Shown here in pieces: positions 8,031-16,751 of a stretch of DNA of 64,000 nucleotides. Where the stretch lies: NCBI RefSeq assembly GCF_019392195.1, contig NZ_JAHXKI010000003.1, forward strand, positions 248,001-312,000, given 5' to 3'. A program made the translations under genes and the position numbers. Position 1 is the first letter of the stretch; the number at the start of each line of letters is the position of its first letter. Under the pieces are notes generated by a model, which saw nothing but the letters and a program-made list of their open reading frames with translations, was not told the origin of the DNA and did not search any database. This stretch comes from Marinobacter sp. F4206 (lineage in GTDB: Bacteria > Pseudomonadota > Gammaproteobacteria > Pseudomonadales > Oleiphilaceae).

Positions 8031-9821
8031 TCAGGCCTGCCCCGTCTGCACCCGCCACTGGGCGTTGTAGGCCCCCTGTTGGTCGAGCAGTTGCTGATGG
8101 GTTCCGGCTTCCACTACCTGGCCCGCCTCCACGACAGCAATGGTATCCGCGTCGACAATGGTGGACAGGCGGTGGGCGATCATGATCACGGTCCGGTTGT
8201 GGCCAATGCGCTTGAGAGAGCGCTGGATTGCCGCTTCCGTTTCGTTGTCCACGGCACTGGTGGCTTCGTCCAGAACCAGAATCGGAGGATTTTTCAGCAA
8301 AGCCCGGGCCAGTGACAGGCGCTGGCGCTGACCACCCGAGAGCCGAATGCCCCGCTCACCCACGGGGGTTGCCAGCCCTTCGGGAAGGGCTTCGATGAAG
8401 GACCAGGCTTCGGCGGTTTTCGCCGCCTCGATGATTTCCTCGTCGGTGGCGTCAGGCTTGCCGTAGGAGAGGTTTTCCCGAATGCTGCCTTCAAACAGAT
8501 AGACGTCCTGGCTCACCAGGCCAATGGCCTCACGCAGGGACTTGAGGCTGACCGACTGAATGGGCTGGTTGTCGATCAGAATGCGGCCGTGGCCCGGGTC
8601 GTAAAAGCGTAATAGCAGCTTGATCAGTGTGGACTTGCCGGAACCGGTCGCGCCGACCAGTGCGAGGGTATGGCCTGCTGGTACGTTCAGATCGATATCC
8701 CGGATACCGGCGCCGCTGGAAGGGTAGTGAAAGCTTACTTTTTCAAAGCGGACCTCGCCTTTGACCGGTCCTTCCAGCGGCTGCCCGGCCTGGTCGTGCA
8801 CGTAGACCGGCTCTGCCAGCAGATCAAGGATGCGTCGGGTGCTGGCCATGGCCCGTTCAAACAGATCGATGACTTCCGCCAGGCCGGTCAGGGGCCAGAG
8901 CAGACGTTGGGTCAGGAATACCAGAACGCCGTAGGCACCCACGTTCAGGGTACCCTCGAGGGCCATCATGCCGCCCACGGTAAAGGTGGCCAGGAAACCG
9001 GCAAGAATGGCCATGCGAATCACCGGGATGAAGGCGGAGCTGATCCGGATAGCCCGGCGATTGGCCTCCACGTAGGCTTCGCTGCTTTCCTTCAGGCGAG
9101 ACGCTTCCCGCTGTTCTGCGGTGAAGCTCTTGATCGTCGCAATACCGCCCAGGTTGTTGGCCAGCCGGCTGGACAGATCGCCGACTTTTTCCCGAACATC
9201 GGCGTATAGGGGCCCAGCTTTACGCTGGAAATAAAACGCGCCCCAGACAATCAGCGGAATGGGCGTAAACGCCAGCAGGGCAATCAGCGGCGACAGTACA
9301 AAGAACACGGCGCCCACGGCCACCACCGTGACCAGCACCTGGATCATGGCGTTGGCGCCCCCGTCCAGGAAGCGTTCAAGCTGGTTCACGTCGTCGTTCA
9401 TCGTGGCCACTAACTGACCGGAACTCCGGGCCTCGAAAAAGCTCATGTCCAGTCGCTGGGCATGTTCGTAGGCATCCTGCCGTAAATCCGACTGCAGACG
9501 CTGGGCGAGGTTGCGCCAGAGAATCTGGAACAGGTATTCAAAGAGGGATTCTCCGGCCCAGATGAAGAACGTCAGGATCGCCAGGATGGTGATCTGCTCC
9601 CGCGCGGTTTCGAACCCCAGCCCTGCCACGAAACTCTGTTCCTGATTAACCACCACGTCGATGGCGACACCAATCAGAATCTCCGGCGCAATATCGAACA
9701 ACTTGTTGATGATGGAGCAGGTACTGGCCGCGATAATCTGGCGCCGGTAGCCCCGGGCGTAGCGCAAGAGGCGGGCGAGGGCTCCAAAACTGCTGGTGGC
9801 TTGGCTGGCATGGCCGGACAT
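8031..9821 (-). CDS. ABC exporter half-transporter (membrane plus ATPase), iron-linked
   Basis: A 596-residue type IV ABC exporter: six-helix membrane domain (about 1-320) then an ATPase domain. Walker A is GATGSGKST, the signature is LSGGQRQR, Walker B is ILVLDEATS, and the H-loop is MIAHRLSTI. Such homodimers export lipids, peptides, drugs or siderophores. The annotated start is ATG 9821 with GGAG upstream; an in-frame TTG lies five codons earlier. A Fur-like box at 9876-9894 and the position directly upstream of fhuC point to a role in iron handling, for example recycling imported siderophore or exporting a chelate. That role is inference; family membership is clear. Confidence 0.88.
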   Translation of the reverse strand: MSGHASQATSSFGALARLLRYARGYRRQIIAASTCSIINKLFDIAPEILIGVAIDVVVNQEQSFVAGLGFETAREQITILAILTFFIWAGESLFEYLFQILWRNLAQRLQSDLRQDAYEHAQRLDMSFFEARSSGQLVATMNDDVNQLERFLDGGANAMIQVLVTVVAVGAVFFVLSPLIALLAFTPIPLIVWGAFYFQRKAGPLYADVREKVGDLSSRLANNLGGIATIKSFTAEQREASRLKESSEAYVEANRRAIRISSAFIPVIRMAILAGFLATFTVGGMMALEGTLNVGAYGVLVFLTQRLLWPLTGLAEVIDLFERAMASTRRILDLLAEPVYVHDQAGQPLEGPVKGEVRFEKVSFHYPSSGAGIRDIDLNVPAGHTLALVGATGSGKSTLIKLLLRFYDPGHGRILIDNQPIQSVSLKSLREAIGLVSQDVYLFEGSIRENLSYGKPDATDEEIIEAAKTAEAWSFIEALPEGLATPVGERGIRLSGGQRQRLSLARALLKNPPILVLDEATSAVDNETEAAIQRSLKRIGHNRTVIMIAHRLSTIVDADTIAVVEAGQVVEAGTHQQLLDQQGAYNAQWRVQTGQA

Positions 9822-9875
9822 GAAAACACTCCGCAAGGGTGGAAAAGCGCAAAGGGTAGCGGGTACGTCTCAAAA

Positions 9876-9894
9876 ATAAAAGAGAATCATTACC
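9876..9894 (-). promoter_or_regulatory. Fur box candidate upstream of the ABC exporter
   Basis: On the minus strand GGTAATGATTCTCTTTTAT matches the Fur consensus at about 12 of 19 positions, including the run TAATGAT. It lies 55 bases upstream of the exporter start and is the third such site in this 9-kb island. Confidence 0.65.
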
Positions 9895-9930
9895 AACAAG
9901 TGCGAAGTGAACGTTAAGAGGTGCGGGTCG

Positions 9931-10383
9931 TTATCGCTTGATATTCCGTTGCAGCCAGCGGTCCAGTTTGTCGGCGAACTCTTTGCGATCAGTCTGGCTG
10001 AACGGTGCAGGGCCACCGGTCACCTGCCCGGCACTGCGCATTTCTTCCATGAAGTTGCGCATGGCCAGGCGCTGGCGGATGTTCTCTTTGGTGAAGGCCT
10101 GGCCCCGGGGGTTGAACACGTCTGCACCTTTTTCAATGGCTTCTGCCGCGAGGGGAATGTCCTGGGTGATCACCAGGTCACCCGGGCTCATCTGGTCCAT
10201 GATCTCGTTGTCCGCCACATCGAATCCCTGGGGCACCTGACGGCGCTGGATGTAGGGGCTTGGCGGCAGGGTGATGCTGTGGTTGGCAATGAAGGTGGTC
10301 TGGACCTGCCAACGGGTGGCGGCCCGGCAGAGGATTTCCCGGATGGGCACGGGGCAGGCGTCGGCATCGACCCAGATTGGCAT
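9931..10383 (-). CDS. yaiI: UPF0178/DUF188 family protein YaiI
   Basis: A 150-residue protein that begins MPIWVDADACP and contains FDVADNEIMDQMSPGDLVITQDIPLA, the acidic signature of the YaiI/YqxD family. The conserved Asp cluster (VDADAC, ADNEI, TQDIPLA) resembles a PIN-like nuclease fold, but no activity is established that I can name. ATG 10383 has AAGGA 8 bases upstream and matches the family N-terminus; an ATG five codons earlier would add residues not usual in the family. It stands alone between an ABC exporter and a divergent phosphatase gene. Confidence 0.88.
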   Translation of the reverse strand: MPIWVDADACPVPIREILCRAATRWQVQTTFIANHSITLPPSPYIQRRQVPQGFDVADNEIMDQMSPGDLVITQDIPLAAEAIEKGADVFNPRGQAFTKENIRQRLAMRNFMEEMRSAGQVTGGPAPFSQTDRKEFADKLDRWLQRNIKR

Positions 10384-10505
10384 GGCGGATTCCTTCATTA
10401 ATTGGCTCTGGCGGCAAGTGTACCTTCTGTTGGTGTGAGCCTGATAGGTGGTTCTGGCGTATCAAACCCTATGGCGACTCGTACTCGGCATAGGGAGGCT
10501 CTGAC

Positions 10506-11078
10506 ATGACATTGAAGGCTTTGGCTTCAGGATTACTGGCACTGATTCTGTCGTTACCGGCCGCCGCCAGCGACGATCAGACCGACGCCTGGCAGGCGCT
10601 TCGCGAGGGCAATGCGGTATTGATGATGCGCCATGCCCTCGCGCCCGGCACTGGGGACCCGGCGAACTTCAAGCTGGATGACTGCAGCACCCAGCGGAAT
10701 CTTAATGAGACTGGCCGGGAGCAGGCCCGAGCCTGGAAACCGTTCCTGGCGGAGCACGGCATCACCGGAGCGCGGGTGTATTCCAGCCAGTGGTGCCGGT
10801 GCATGGACACCGCTACCGAGATGGACATGGGCGAGGTCACCGGCTGGCCGCAGCTGAATTCGTTCTTTCAGAATCGTGGTGATGGGCCTCAACAAACCCG
10901 GGAAACCATCGAAGGTGTAAATGCCATGGGCGAGGGCGAACCCATCATTCTGGTGTCCCACCAAGTGAACACCACGGCGCTGACGGGGATCTATCCGGCG
11001 TCCAACGAGGGTGTCATTATCGCGCTTCCGCTGTCGGACTCACCGGAGATTCTGGCTCGGGTGGCACCGGGAAAGTAG
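10506..11078 (+). CDS. Periplasmic histidine phosphatase family protein
   Basis: A 190-residue protein with a signal peptide (1-21, ending AAA-S). The catalytic motif is MMRHALAPG (the RH of the RHG family) near residue 42. A second-half VSHQVNTTALTG supplies the conserved His. An internal CST-NET-GREQA segment is typical of the SixA/phosphoglycerate-mutase-like branch. The secreted location suggests a phosphatase acting on periplasmic phosphoesters, but the substrate is unknown. GGGAGG lies upstream of the ATG. The next gene follows after 69 bases with its own ribosome site. Confidence 0.85.
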   Translation: MTLKALASGLLALILSLPAAASDDQTDAWQALREGNAVLMMRHALAPGTGDPANFKLDDCSTQRNLNETGREQARAWKPFLAEHGITGARVYSSQWCRCMDTATEMDMGEVTGWPQLNSFFQNRGDGPQQTRETIEGVNAMGEGEPIILVSHQVNTTALTGIYPASNEGVIIALPLSDSPEILARVAPGK

Positions 11079-11147
11079 GGACAGGCGGAACGCAGCAGGG
11101 CGCTTTCTGGTATCATGCGCGTTCTTTACTCTTTAAGGAAACCACTC

Positions 11148-11486
11148 ATGGCCCAGCTTCCTCCCTGCCCGCAATGCAGCTCTGAATACACCTACGAAGA
11201 CGGCGTTCAGCTCGTGTGTCCCGAGTGTGGTCATGAATGGTCGGAAGCCGAAACCGCCGCAGCCGAGGCAGGTGCGGTGGTCCGTGATGCCAACGGCAAC
11301 GAACTGCAGGACGGCGATACGGTCACCGTGATCAAGGATCTGAAGGTCAAAGGGTCCAGCTCGGTTGTGAAGGTTGGAACCAAGGTGAAGAACATTCGTC
11401 TCGTGGACGGCGACCACGACATTGACTGCAAGATTGATGGGATTGGTGCGATGAAACTGAAATCGGAATTCGTAAAAAAAGTCTGA
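11148..11486 (+). CDS. yjdM: PhnA/YjdM family zinc-ribbon protein
   Basis: A 112-residue protein. An N-terminal zinc ribbon ([13 protein letters not shown] then CPECGHEW) is followed by the YjdM core [25 protein letters not shown] and the tail [25 protein letters not shown] end. The name PhnA is historical: this small family is distinct from phosphonoacetate hydrolase and its function is unknown. ATG 11148 has AAGGA upstream and matches the family start; an earlier in-frame ATG at 11115 adds 11 residues without support. Confidence 0.92.
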   Translation: MAQLPPCPQCSSEYTYEDGVQLVCPECGHEWSEAETAAAEAGAVVRDANGNELQDGDTVTVIKDLKVKGSSSVVKVGTKVKNIRLVDGDHDIDCKIDGIGAMKLKSEFVKKV

Positions 11487-11523
11487 TTTTAAAAGGCTTT
11501 TACAGGCTCTGCGGAGAGCGTCT

Positions 11524-12042
11524 ATGGCTGAAGACGGTAGTGATGATCTGAAGGCAACTGCGCCAGTTATAGAAAAGAAGCACGAGTTGCATCAGGAACT
11601 CCCGGTTGATTTCCCCGATCCGTTCTTCCGGGCGCTGCACCATATCATTCGCTTTGCGATTCGGGTGCTGGCCCTGCTGATGGTCGCCGTCATCCTTTGG
11701 AGCGTTGGCGACGTCATTTACATTATTTATGAACGGCTGGTCGAACCGCCGTTTTTTCTTCTTACCATCAACGATATCTTTTACACGTTTGGCGGCTTCA
11801 TGGCCGTGCTCATTGCTGTCGAGATTTTTATCAACATCCGGCTTTATCTGGGAACCAATATCTTCCCCGTCCAGTTGGTGGTTGCCACTGCTTTGATGGC
11901 GATTGCGAGGAAGGTGATTGTGCTGGACTTCGATGAGCTGACCCCGATGTACTTGCTCGGCATTGCGGCCACAACCCTGGCGTTAGGTGTTACCTACTGG
12001 TTGTTACGGCAGGGCCAGCAGTACGACAGGTGGGACGACTGA
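11524..12042 (+). CDS. PsiE family membrane protein (phosphate-starvation-inducible type)
   Basis: A 172-residue inner-membrane protein with four hydrophobic segments (about 45-65, 80-103, 111-130, 140-158) after a charged N-terminus. The pattern LLTINDIFYTFGGFMAVLIAVEIFINIRLYL and the polar loop VIVLDFDELTP are those of the PsiE family. The biochemical role of PsiE is not known; in Escherichia coli it is induced by phosphate starvation. It has GGAGAG upstream and lies 37 bases behind yjdM, so the two may be co-transcribed. Confidence 0.85.
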   Translation: MAEDGSDDLKATAPVIEKKHELHQELPVDFPDPFFRALHHIIRFAIRVLALLMVAVILWSVGDVIYIIYERLVEPPFFLLTINDIFYTFGGFMAVLIAVEIFINIRLYLGTNIFPVQLVVATALMAIARKVIVLDFDELTPMYLLGIAATTLALGVTYWLLRQGQQYDRWDD

Positions 12043-12070
12043 AGGCCTTACCGGTTAACCATTCGCTGCA

Positions 12071-12793
12071 CTACGCCGTCGCTGACAGGACCTGTTGCTC
12101 AAGTTCTCTGGCCATGCCGGCCTCAAGGTTCAGGGCGCTGGCCAGCTGATCCAGCCAGGCCCGCTCCATCGGATTCTGCTCATCAATCATCGCTGCGCTG
12201 ACAACGTAGATTTCCCGGCTTGCCTGGGGAGAGTCAGCGTTGCCGGCCAGTGCGTCGGCATCCAGCGGCGCGTCAAACTGCTGCTGTATCCAGGCATGCA
12301 GTTCGTCATCCGGCCCGAGTTTCTCGATCTCCCGGGTGAGCAGGGCGCGCTCATTGGCATCGATATGCCCATCTGCCCGGGCGGCCATAATCATGGCCTG
12401 CAGAATTTCCAGCCCTCGCTGTTCCTGTTCCTGACCCTGTAACTGTTCCAGCGGCTCACCCTGTTGCGAGCCGGCTGGCCGTCCGCCGCCCTGGGTATTG
12501 GATTGGTAGTTCTGATAGGCTTTCCAGGCCAGTACACCCACACCTGCCAGAGCCCCATACTTCAAGGCTGTCCCCCCCATCTTTCGGCCACGCTTGGAGC
12601 CCAGCATCAGCCCCAGGGCACCGCCGCCCAGCAGACTCTTCATGTCGACCATACTGCTGCCAGAGCCCTGTCCACCTCGGAATTGCGAGCTGACCTTGTC
12701 AACCATCTGGCCAACATCCATCGACCCGCCAGCTCCAGATTGACCGCTCTGGGCTTGTTTCATTACCTGATTGAGAACTGACATGACGTTCAT
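12071..12793 (-). CDS. DUF533 (YebE-like) inner membrane protein with TerB-like domain
   Basis: A 240-residue protein. The N-terminal half is rich in Gly, Ser and Gln and contains the glycine-rich hydrophobic stretch LLGGGALGLMLGSKRGRK and a short segment GALAGVGVLAWKAYQNY near residue 85. The C-terminal half is a TerB-like helical domain with the metal-binding-like ARADGHIDANERALL. This is the DUF533/YebE family, whose role is unknown although enteric yebE belongs to envelope-stress regulons. ATG 12793 was chosen for its AGGAG site; an earlier in-frame ATG lacks one. Confidence 0.83.
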   Translation of the reverse strand: MNVMSVLNQVMKQAQSGQSGAGGSMDVGQMVDKVSSQFRGGQGSGSSMVDMKSLLGGGALGLMLGSKRGRKMGGTALKYGALAGVGVLAWKAYQNYQSNTQGGGRPAGSQQGEPLEQLQGQEQEQRGLEILQAMIMAARADGHIDANERALLTREIEKLGPDDELHAWIQQQFDAPLDADALAGNADSPQASREIYVVSAAMIDEQNPMERAWLDQLASALNLEAGMARELEQQVLSATA

Positions 12794-13042
12794 GGTGCGC
12801 TCCTGCTGCTGGGTCCGTTTCTTAGGTTTCAGATTCATTCTAGGTCGGCTGTCCTGATGTATTCATTAAGCCAGGGTTACTCTGTTGTCACGCAATCGTG
12901 CCAAAGGTTCCGTTATCATCGGTTTTCAGTCGTTTAAATATTGACCAGAAAGTCTCAGGGCATACGAGGGAAGATACTCGGCCTATACTCTGTTCATTGG
13001 CTGGATGCCCTCGACATCTCGCGGGGACGCCCGGGAGGAAAT

Positions 13043-15310
13043 TTGACAGCACTCAAGCGTAATATCTGGACGCTCTTCTGGCTGGTTTATGGCGGCGGCC
13101 TCGTCCTGTTGATTGTTCTCGTTTCGTCTTCCTGGCATGCCACGGTTGAACAGTATGAACGGCACCACGAAACCCGGGTGGAGTTTTTTGCCCAGTCGGT
13201 AGCCAGTATCCTTGGCACCCAGGAGCTGGTGCTGGATGTGATCGGACGTGAGCTGCTGCGCCGGAGTGAGTTCCCGGTAGAACCCCTGGCACTGCCGCTG
13301 CTGGACAGTGCCATGGAGTCCAGCCCGTCGCTCGCGGGTCTGGGGCTGGCCCGGCCTAACGGCCAATTGATTGCGCTCAGCTCTAACATCATTTTGGACC
13401 AGCTGCCCAATCTGATGGAGTCGGAGTACACGCGCCCGAGTTTTCAGCTCGCGCTGACCGAAGACAAGATGGTCCTGGGGCGTACCTACTTTTTCGAGCC
13501 TCTCGGTGAGTGGATCATTCCCGTCCGCAAGGCCTTGCGGAACGACGCCGGCGACGTGCTCGCGGTAATGACGGCCGGAATCCGGATTGAGGGCAAGAAA
13601 GGTATTTTCAGTAGCGATCGTCCCGATGACGAAAGCCTGATGCTCTTTCGTGAACGGGATGGCTATCTCCAGTTTCTTTCCCGTGAGGATGTCGGCCCGG
13701 AAGTCTATTCCACGATTCGGCGCCCTGATGAGCAAATCAGGTCAGACACCGAGCGCCTGGAGCGAGAGTCGGGGAAGAGCATCGAAGCCATTAAAAGAGA
13801 TGGCAACACCGTTATCTATTACTCAGAGCGTGACAGTGGCAGTTATCTTGGCGCGGCTGTCTACGATTCACGGTTTGAACTGTGGGTGATCTCGGAATCC
13901 GGCATGGCGGCCGTCCTTCGGGAGTTCTTCAAACAACTGGCGATTTTCGTCGGGCTGTTCCTCTTGGTATCCGGCCTGCTCTACTACCTGTTTAGCCTGA
14001 TTGACCGTGTCGAAAAGAAGCGGCGGGACGAGTTGTTCCATCAGTCCAGACATGACGACCTGACCGGCCTGATGAACCGGGTAGGCTTGATCGACGAGAT
14101 TCACGCGCGGATTGATGCTCGAACGCCCTTCTGCATCGTACTCGTGGACATTGATAACTTCCGTGGTATCAACGATCGGTTTGGACAGGATTTCGGTGAC
14201 AGAGTGCTGGCAGACTGGTCCCGATGCCTATGGCAGGCAGCCGGTGAGGAAGCTGTTGTGGCGAGTCTTGGCGGAGATGAGTTTGCGGTGGTTACGGGGA
14301 TATCCGATGAACAGCAGGTTTACGAGTATTGCCAGAGCCTGTTGAGCGAGACGGGGCAGCGTGTCCTGAACGGAGCGCTCGGCATGCAGATCGGGGCCAG
14401 CATCGGCGCGGCGATTTTCCCGGCCAATGGCGATTCGTTCAGCAGCATCGTGCGCAGTGCCCACCTGGCGCTGCACAAGGCGAAAAAGAACCGCAACGAC
14501 GTGTGCCTGTTCCAGAGCGACATTGAGACGCGATACCTGCGCCGGGTTCACATTGAGCAACGCCTGCGAGGTGCGCTCGAGCCACATCTGATCACCATGG
14601 CGTATCAGGCCCAGGTTGATGCCGAGGGCCGGGTTGTGGGTATGGAAGCTCTGGCGCGTTGGTATGACGATGAACTGGGCTACGTGCCGCCGGACGAGTT
14701 TGTATCGGTGGCCGAAGCCTCCGGCCTGATGGTTCAGCTCGGCAACTATGTTCTTGATCGCAGCCTGGAGGATTTCAGCGGCCTGCCACGGCACAAGGCC
14801 TTTCCGCTGGAGCTCTCCGTCAATATTTCAGTGCTGCAATTCATGCAGCCCGGGTTTGCGGAAACGGTTCTCGAAAAACTGCACCATCATCATGTGGCCC
14901 CAAACGAGTTGACCCTTGAGATTACCGAAACCATGTTCATGTCCCGGCAAAGCAAAATCCTGCCGGTGCTGAATCAGTTGCGGGAGTCCGGCATTCGGCT
15001 GTCCATGGACGATTTCGGCACTGGCTACTCGTCCCTGAGCCTGTTGCGCTCATTGCCGATTGATGAGCTGAAGGTCGACAAGATTTTTGTGGATAACATC
15101 AATGAGGATAAACAGGCCCGTAAAATGGTGGAGAGCATCATCGCCATCGCCCGCAACCACGAGATGGAACTGGTGGCCGAAGGTGTGGAGCACAAGGAGC
15201 AGGCGGATACGCTTATTGCCATAGGATGCCAACGATTCCAGGGCTTTTACTTCAGCCGGCCCGTGCCTATCGACGAGGTGAGGGAACTTCTCACCGCTGC
15301 CGTTGAATGA
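13043..15310 (+). CDS. Membrane GGDEF-EAL protein (c-di-GMP synthesis/hydrolysis)
   Basis: A 755-residue sensor. One N-terminal membrane segment (about 13-33), a 250-residue periplasmic domain resembling a double-CACHE sensor, a second membrane segment near 300, then GGDEF and EAL domains. The cyclase motif is intact (SLGGDEFAVV) but no RxxD inhibitory site precedes it. The EAL domain keeps MEALARW, EITETM, DDFGTGYSSL, the catalytic lysine in KVDKIF and EGVE, so phosphodiesterase activity is likely. TTG 13043 was chosen for the strong GGAGG site 5 bases upstream. An in-frame TTG 34 codons earlier has none. Net activity cannot be decided from sequence. Confidence 0.88.
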   Translation: MTALKRNIWTLFWLVYGGGLVLLIVLVSSSWHATVEQYERHHETRVEFFAQSVASILGTQELVLDVIGRELLRRSEFPVEPLALPLLDSAMESSPSLAGLGLARPNGQLIALSSNIILDQLPNLMESEYTRPSFQLALTEDKMVLGRTYFFEPLGEWIIPVRKALRNDAGDVLAVMTAGIRIEGKKGIFSSDRPDDESLMLFRERDGYLQFLSREDVGPEVYSTIRRPDEQIRSDTERLERESGKSIEAIKRDGNTVIYYSERDSGSYLGAAVYDSRFELWVISESGMAAVLREFFKQLAIFVGLFLLVSGLLYYLFSLIDRVEKKRRDELFHQSRHDDLTGLMNRVGLIDEIHARIDARTPFCIVLVDIDNFRGINDRFGQDFGDRVLADWSRCLWQAAGEEAVVASLGGDEFAVVTGISDEQQVYEYCQSLLSETGQRVLNGALGMQIGASIGAAIFPANGDSFSSIVRSAHLALHKAKKNRNDVCLFQSDIETRYLRRVHIEQRLRGALEPHLITMAYQAQVDAEGRVVGMEALARWYDDELGYVPPDEFVSVAEASGLMVQLGNYVLDRSLEDFSGLPRHKAFPLELSVNISVLQFMQPGFAETVLEKLHHHHVAPNELTLEITETMFMSRQSKILPVLNQLRESGIRLSMDDFGTGYSSLSLLRSLPIDELKVDKIFVDNINEDKQARKMVESIIAIARNHEMELVAEGVEHKEQADTLIAIGCQRFQGFYFSRPVPIDEVRELLTAAVE

Positions 15311-15407
15311 CTCGCTGCGACGATTCGCCGCACAAAAACGCTTGTTCCTGCTCGCGCCTTCATTAAGCTCTGGCTAGAGACCTCATTGCCGAAGGACCCC
15401 CTGAACC

Positions 15408-15902
15408 ATGAAAGTGAAAGCCCTCTTTGTTGCCTTGTTGCTTGCCCTGATGCCAGTGCTGGCTAGCGCCCATGACTACACCAAGGGCAATCTGAACATC
15501 GACCACCCCTGGAGCCGCCCAACCCCGCCGGGAACGCCCATGGGAGTTGGCTACCTGGCTATCACCAACACCAGCGACGTGGACCTTACCCTCACCGACG
15601 CAAAAACACCGCGGGCCGGCCACGTCTCGATTCACGAATCCAGCATGCGCGATGGCGTGATGAGCATGAAGCCAATGAAACAGGGGCTCACCATTCCGGC
15701 CGGTGAAACCGTGGAGCTGAAACCCCACGGCTATCACCTAATGCTGGAAAAACTGCCAGAACCCTTAGTAGAGGGTGAGCGCATCCCGCTCACACTGAAA
15801 TTCGACAGTGGAGAAACGGTTCAGGTTGAGCTGAGCGTGGAGCCCCTGGATGGCGGCGGAATGAAGCAGACGATGGATCATTCCGGGCATCGGATGGAAT
15901 GA
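15408..15902 (+). CDS. Periplasmic copper chaperone PCu(A)C
   Basis: A 164-residue secreted protein (signal peptide 1-21, LASA-H). The cupredoxin-like domain has His76, Met87, His110 and Met112 in close to the PCu(A)C spacing (HESSM...MKPM...HGYHLML), the Cu(I) ligands. Family members deliver copper to cytochrome c oxidase or buffer periplasmic copper. A Met/His-rich tail (MKQTMDHSGHRME) may add a second site. No SCO or oxidase gene adjoins it here. A Rho-independent terminator follows. Confidence 0.92.
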   Translation: MKVKALFVALLLALMPVLASAHDYTKGNLNIDHPWSRPTPPGTPMGVGYLAITNTSDVDLTLTDAKTPRAGHVSIHESSMRDGVMSMKPMKQGLTIPAGETVELKPHGYHLMLEKLPEPLVEGERIPLTLKFDSGETVQVELSVEPLDGGGMKQTMDHSGHRME

Positions 15903-15941
15903 CGCGCACGCCGAAGGGCGGAGATATACGACAGTTGTCGC

Positions 15942-15971
15942 AAAACCCCATGAAAATGGGGTTTTTCTTTT
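15942..15971 (+). terminator. Rho-independent terminator after the copper chaperone gene
   Basis: Perfect 10-bp stem AAAACCCCAT / ATGGGGTTTT with GAAA loop, followed by TCTTTTTC. It also marks the left border of the AT-rich cassette-like region. Confidence 0.9.
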
Positions 15972-16205
15972 TCAACCTACTGAAAAGTATGAAATAGTGG
16001 AATGGGTGCGGTGGAAATAAGCGAACTGAAGTTCTCGGTAAAAAAACGACAATTGACGCTTATCTCCGGAAGGTTTACTTTAAAGTCTGCCTATCTTTAT
16101 GAATTTAAATAACAAATATTTTTTGGGCTTTCGTGGCGCGGACATAGGCGCGTTGGGGATAGGCGTCATTTGTCGTTGAATTAGCTGTTATTTTTTAGGT
16201 GGCAT
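15972..16205. other. AT-rich intergenic stretch at the left edge of the cassette-like region
   Basis: The gap of about 300 bases between the copper chaperone and the next gene holds the terminator just described and then sharply AT-rich DNA with no supported gene. Its right part (16109-16191) is an attC-like candidate described separately. A short direct repeat ATAGGCG occurs at 16144 and 16159. Confidence 0.6.
16109..16191 (+). repeat. Possible attC-like site upstream of the AT-rich gene (weak)
   Basis: The stretch begins ATAAC (16109-16113) and ends GTTAT (16187-16191), the same 5-bp outer boxes and nearly the same span (83 against 80 bases) as the better site at 16748-16827. The interior is poorly self-complementary: only TA and a few T-A or G-T pairs follow the 3-base spacers. 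The next start codon follows 15 bases after the right box, which is usual for a cassette. Evidence is positional and partial. Confidence 0.35.
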
Positions 16206-16751
16206 ATGGAAGCATCGTTAATTTTATCTTTGTTTTCTCTATTGATCGCGACATGCGGGTTTATATATTCCGCATACAATATTGAGAGAGATAAGGCCAA
16301 AGTAAAAGCTTGGGCGGAAGTTGTATCACACTCAAACTTTGACGAAAGCGGCACAAGGTTCAACGTATTTAAGGTGACCGTGGCTAATGTCGGTAGAAGA
16401 CCAATTATAATTAAAGGTTTTAAAATTCAGGCAAAGGGTTTGAGCTTTGATATTCCAGCAAAGGATCCAGATTTTGATGTAGTTTACGAGATCGGTCCAG
16501 ATGGGGATAATAAAAAAGTTCTGGACTCGATAAGGCATGATTTTTCCAAAAAGAATACTTGCGTTGCTTTAAAGGAAGGCGATTTTTTTGAAAACGAACT
16601 ATCAGAGGAAAACTCTTACAATGACATGATTGCCTTTATAGACGGGGAGTTCTATGAAGGCGAAATGGTTTATGTAGAAGACATTCAGGGGCGACTTTAT
16701 ATGATTGAAGATTGCAAGAATAAAATGTCACTTTTTCACAAAAAAACATAA
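16206..16751 (+). CDS. Unknown AT-rich gene, one N-terminal membrane anchor; probable integron-type cassette
   Basis: A 181-residue protein. One N-terminal hydrophobic segment (about 5-23, SLILSLFSLLIATCGFIYSAY) is followed by a soluble domain rich in beta-type sequence (VFKVTVANVGRRPIIIKGFKI) and acidic residues. I do not recognise a family; such small anchored domains occur in gene cassettes and defence-linked loci. Base and codon use differ strongly from neighbours (many AAA, ATA, TTT codons), which indicates transfer. AGGTGG lies 5 bases before the ATG. The stop codon TAA lies within the left box of the following attC-like element, a usual cassette feature. Confidence 0.75.
   Translation: MEASLILSLFSLLIATCGFIYSAYNIERDKAKVKAWAEVVSHSNFDESGTRFNVFKVTVANVGRRPIIIKGFKIQAKGLSFDIPAKDPDFDVVYEIGPDGDNKKVLDSIRHDFSKKNTCVALKEGDFFENELSEENSYNDMIAFIDGEFYEGEMVYVEDIQGRLYMIEDCKNKMSLFHKKT

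Noticed and set aside
11148..11486. Naming PhnA as phosphonoacetate hydrolase
   Set aside because: The zinc-ribbon YjdM family only shares the old name; no hydrolase motif is present.
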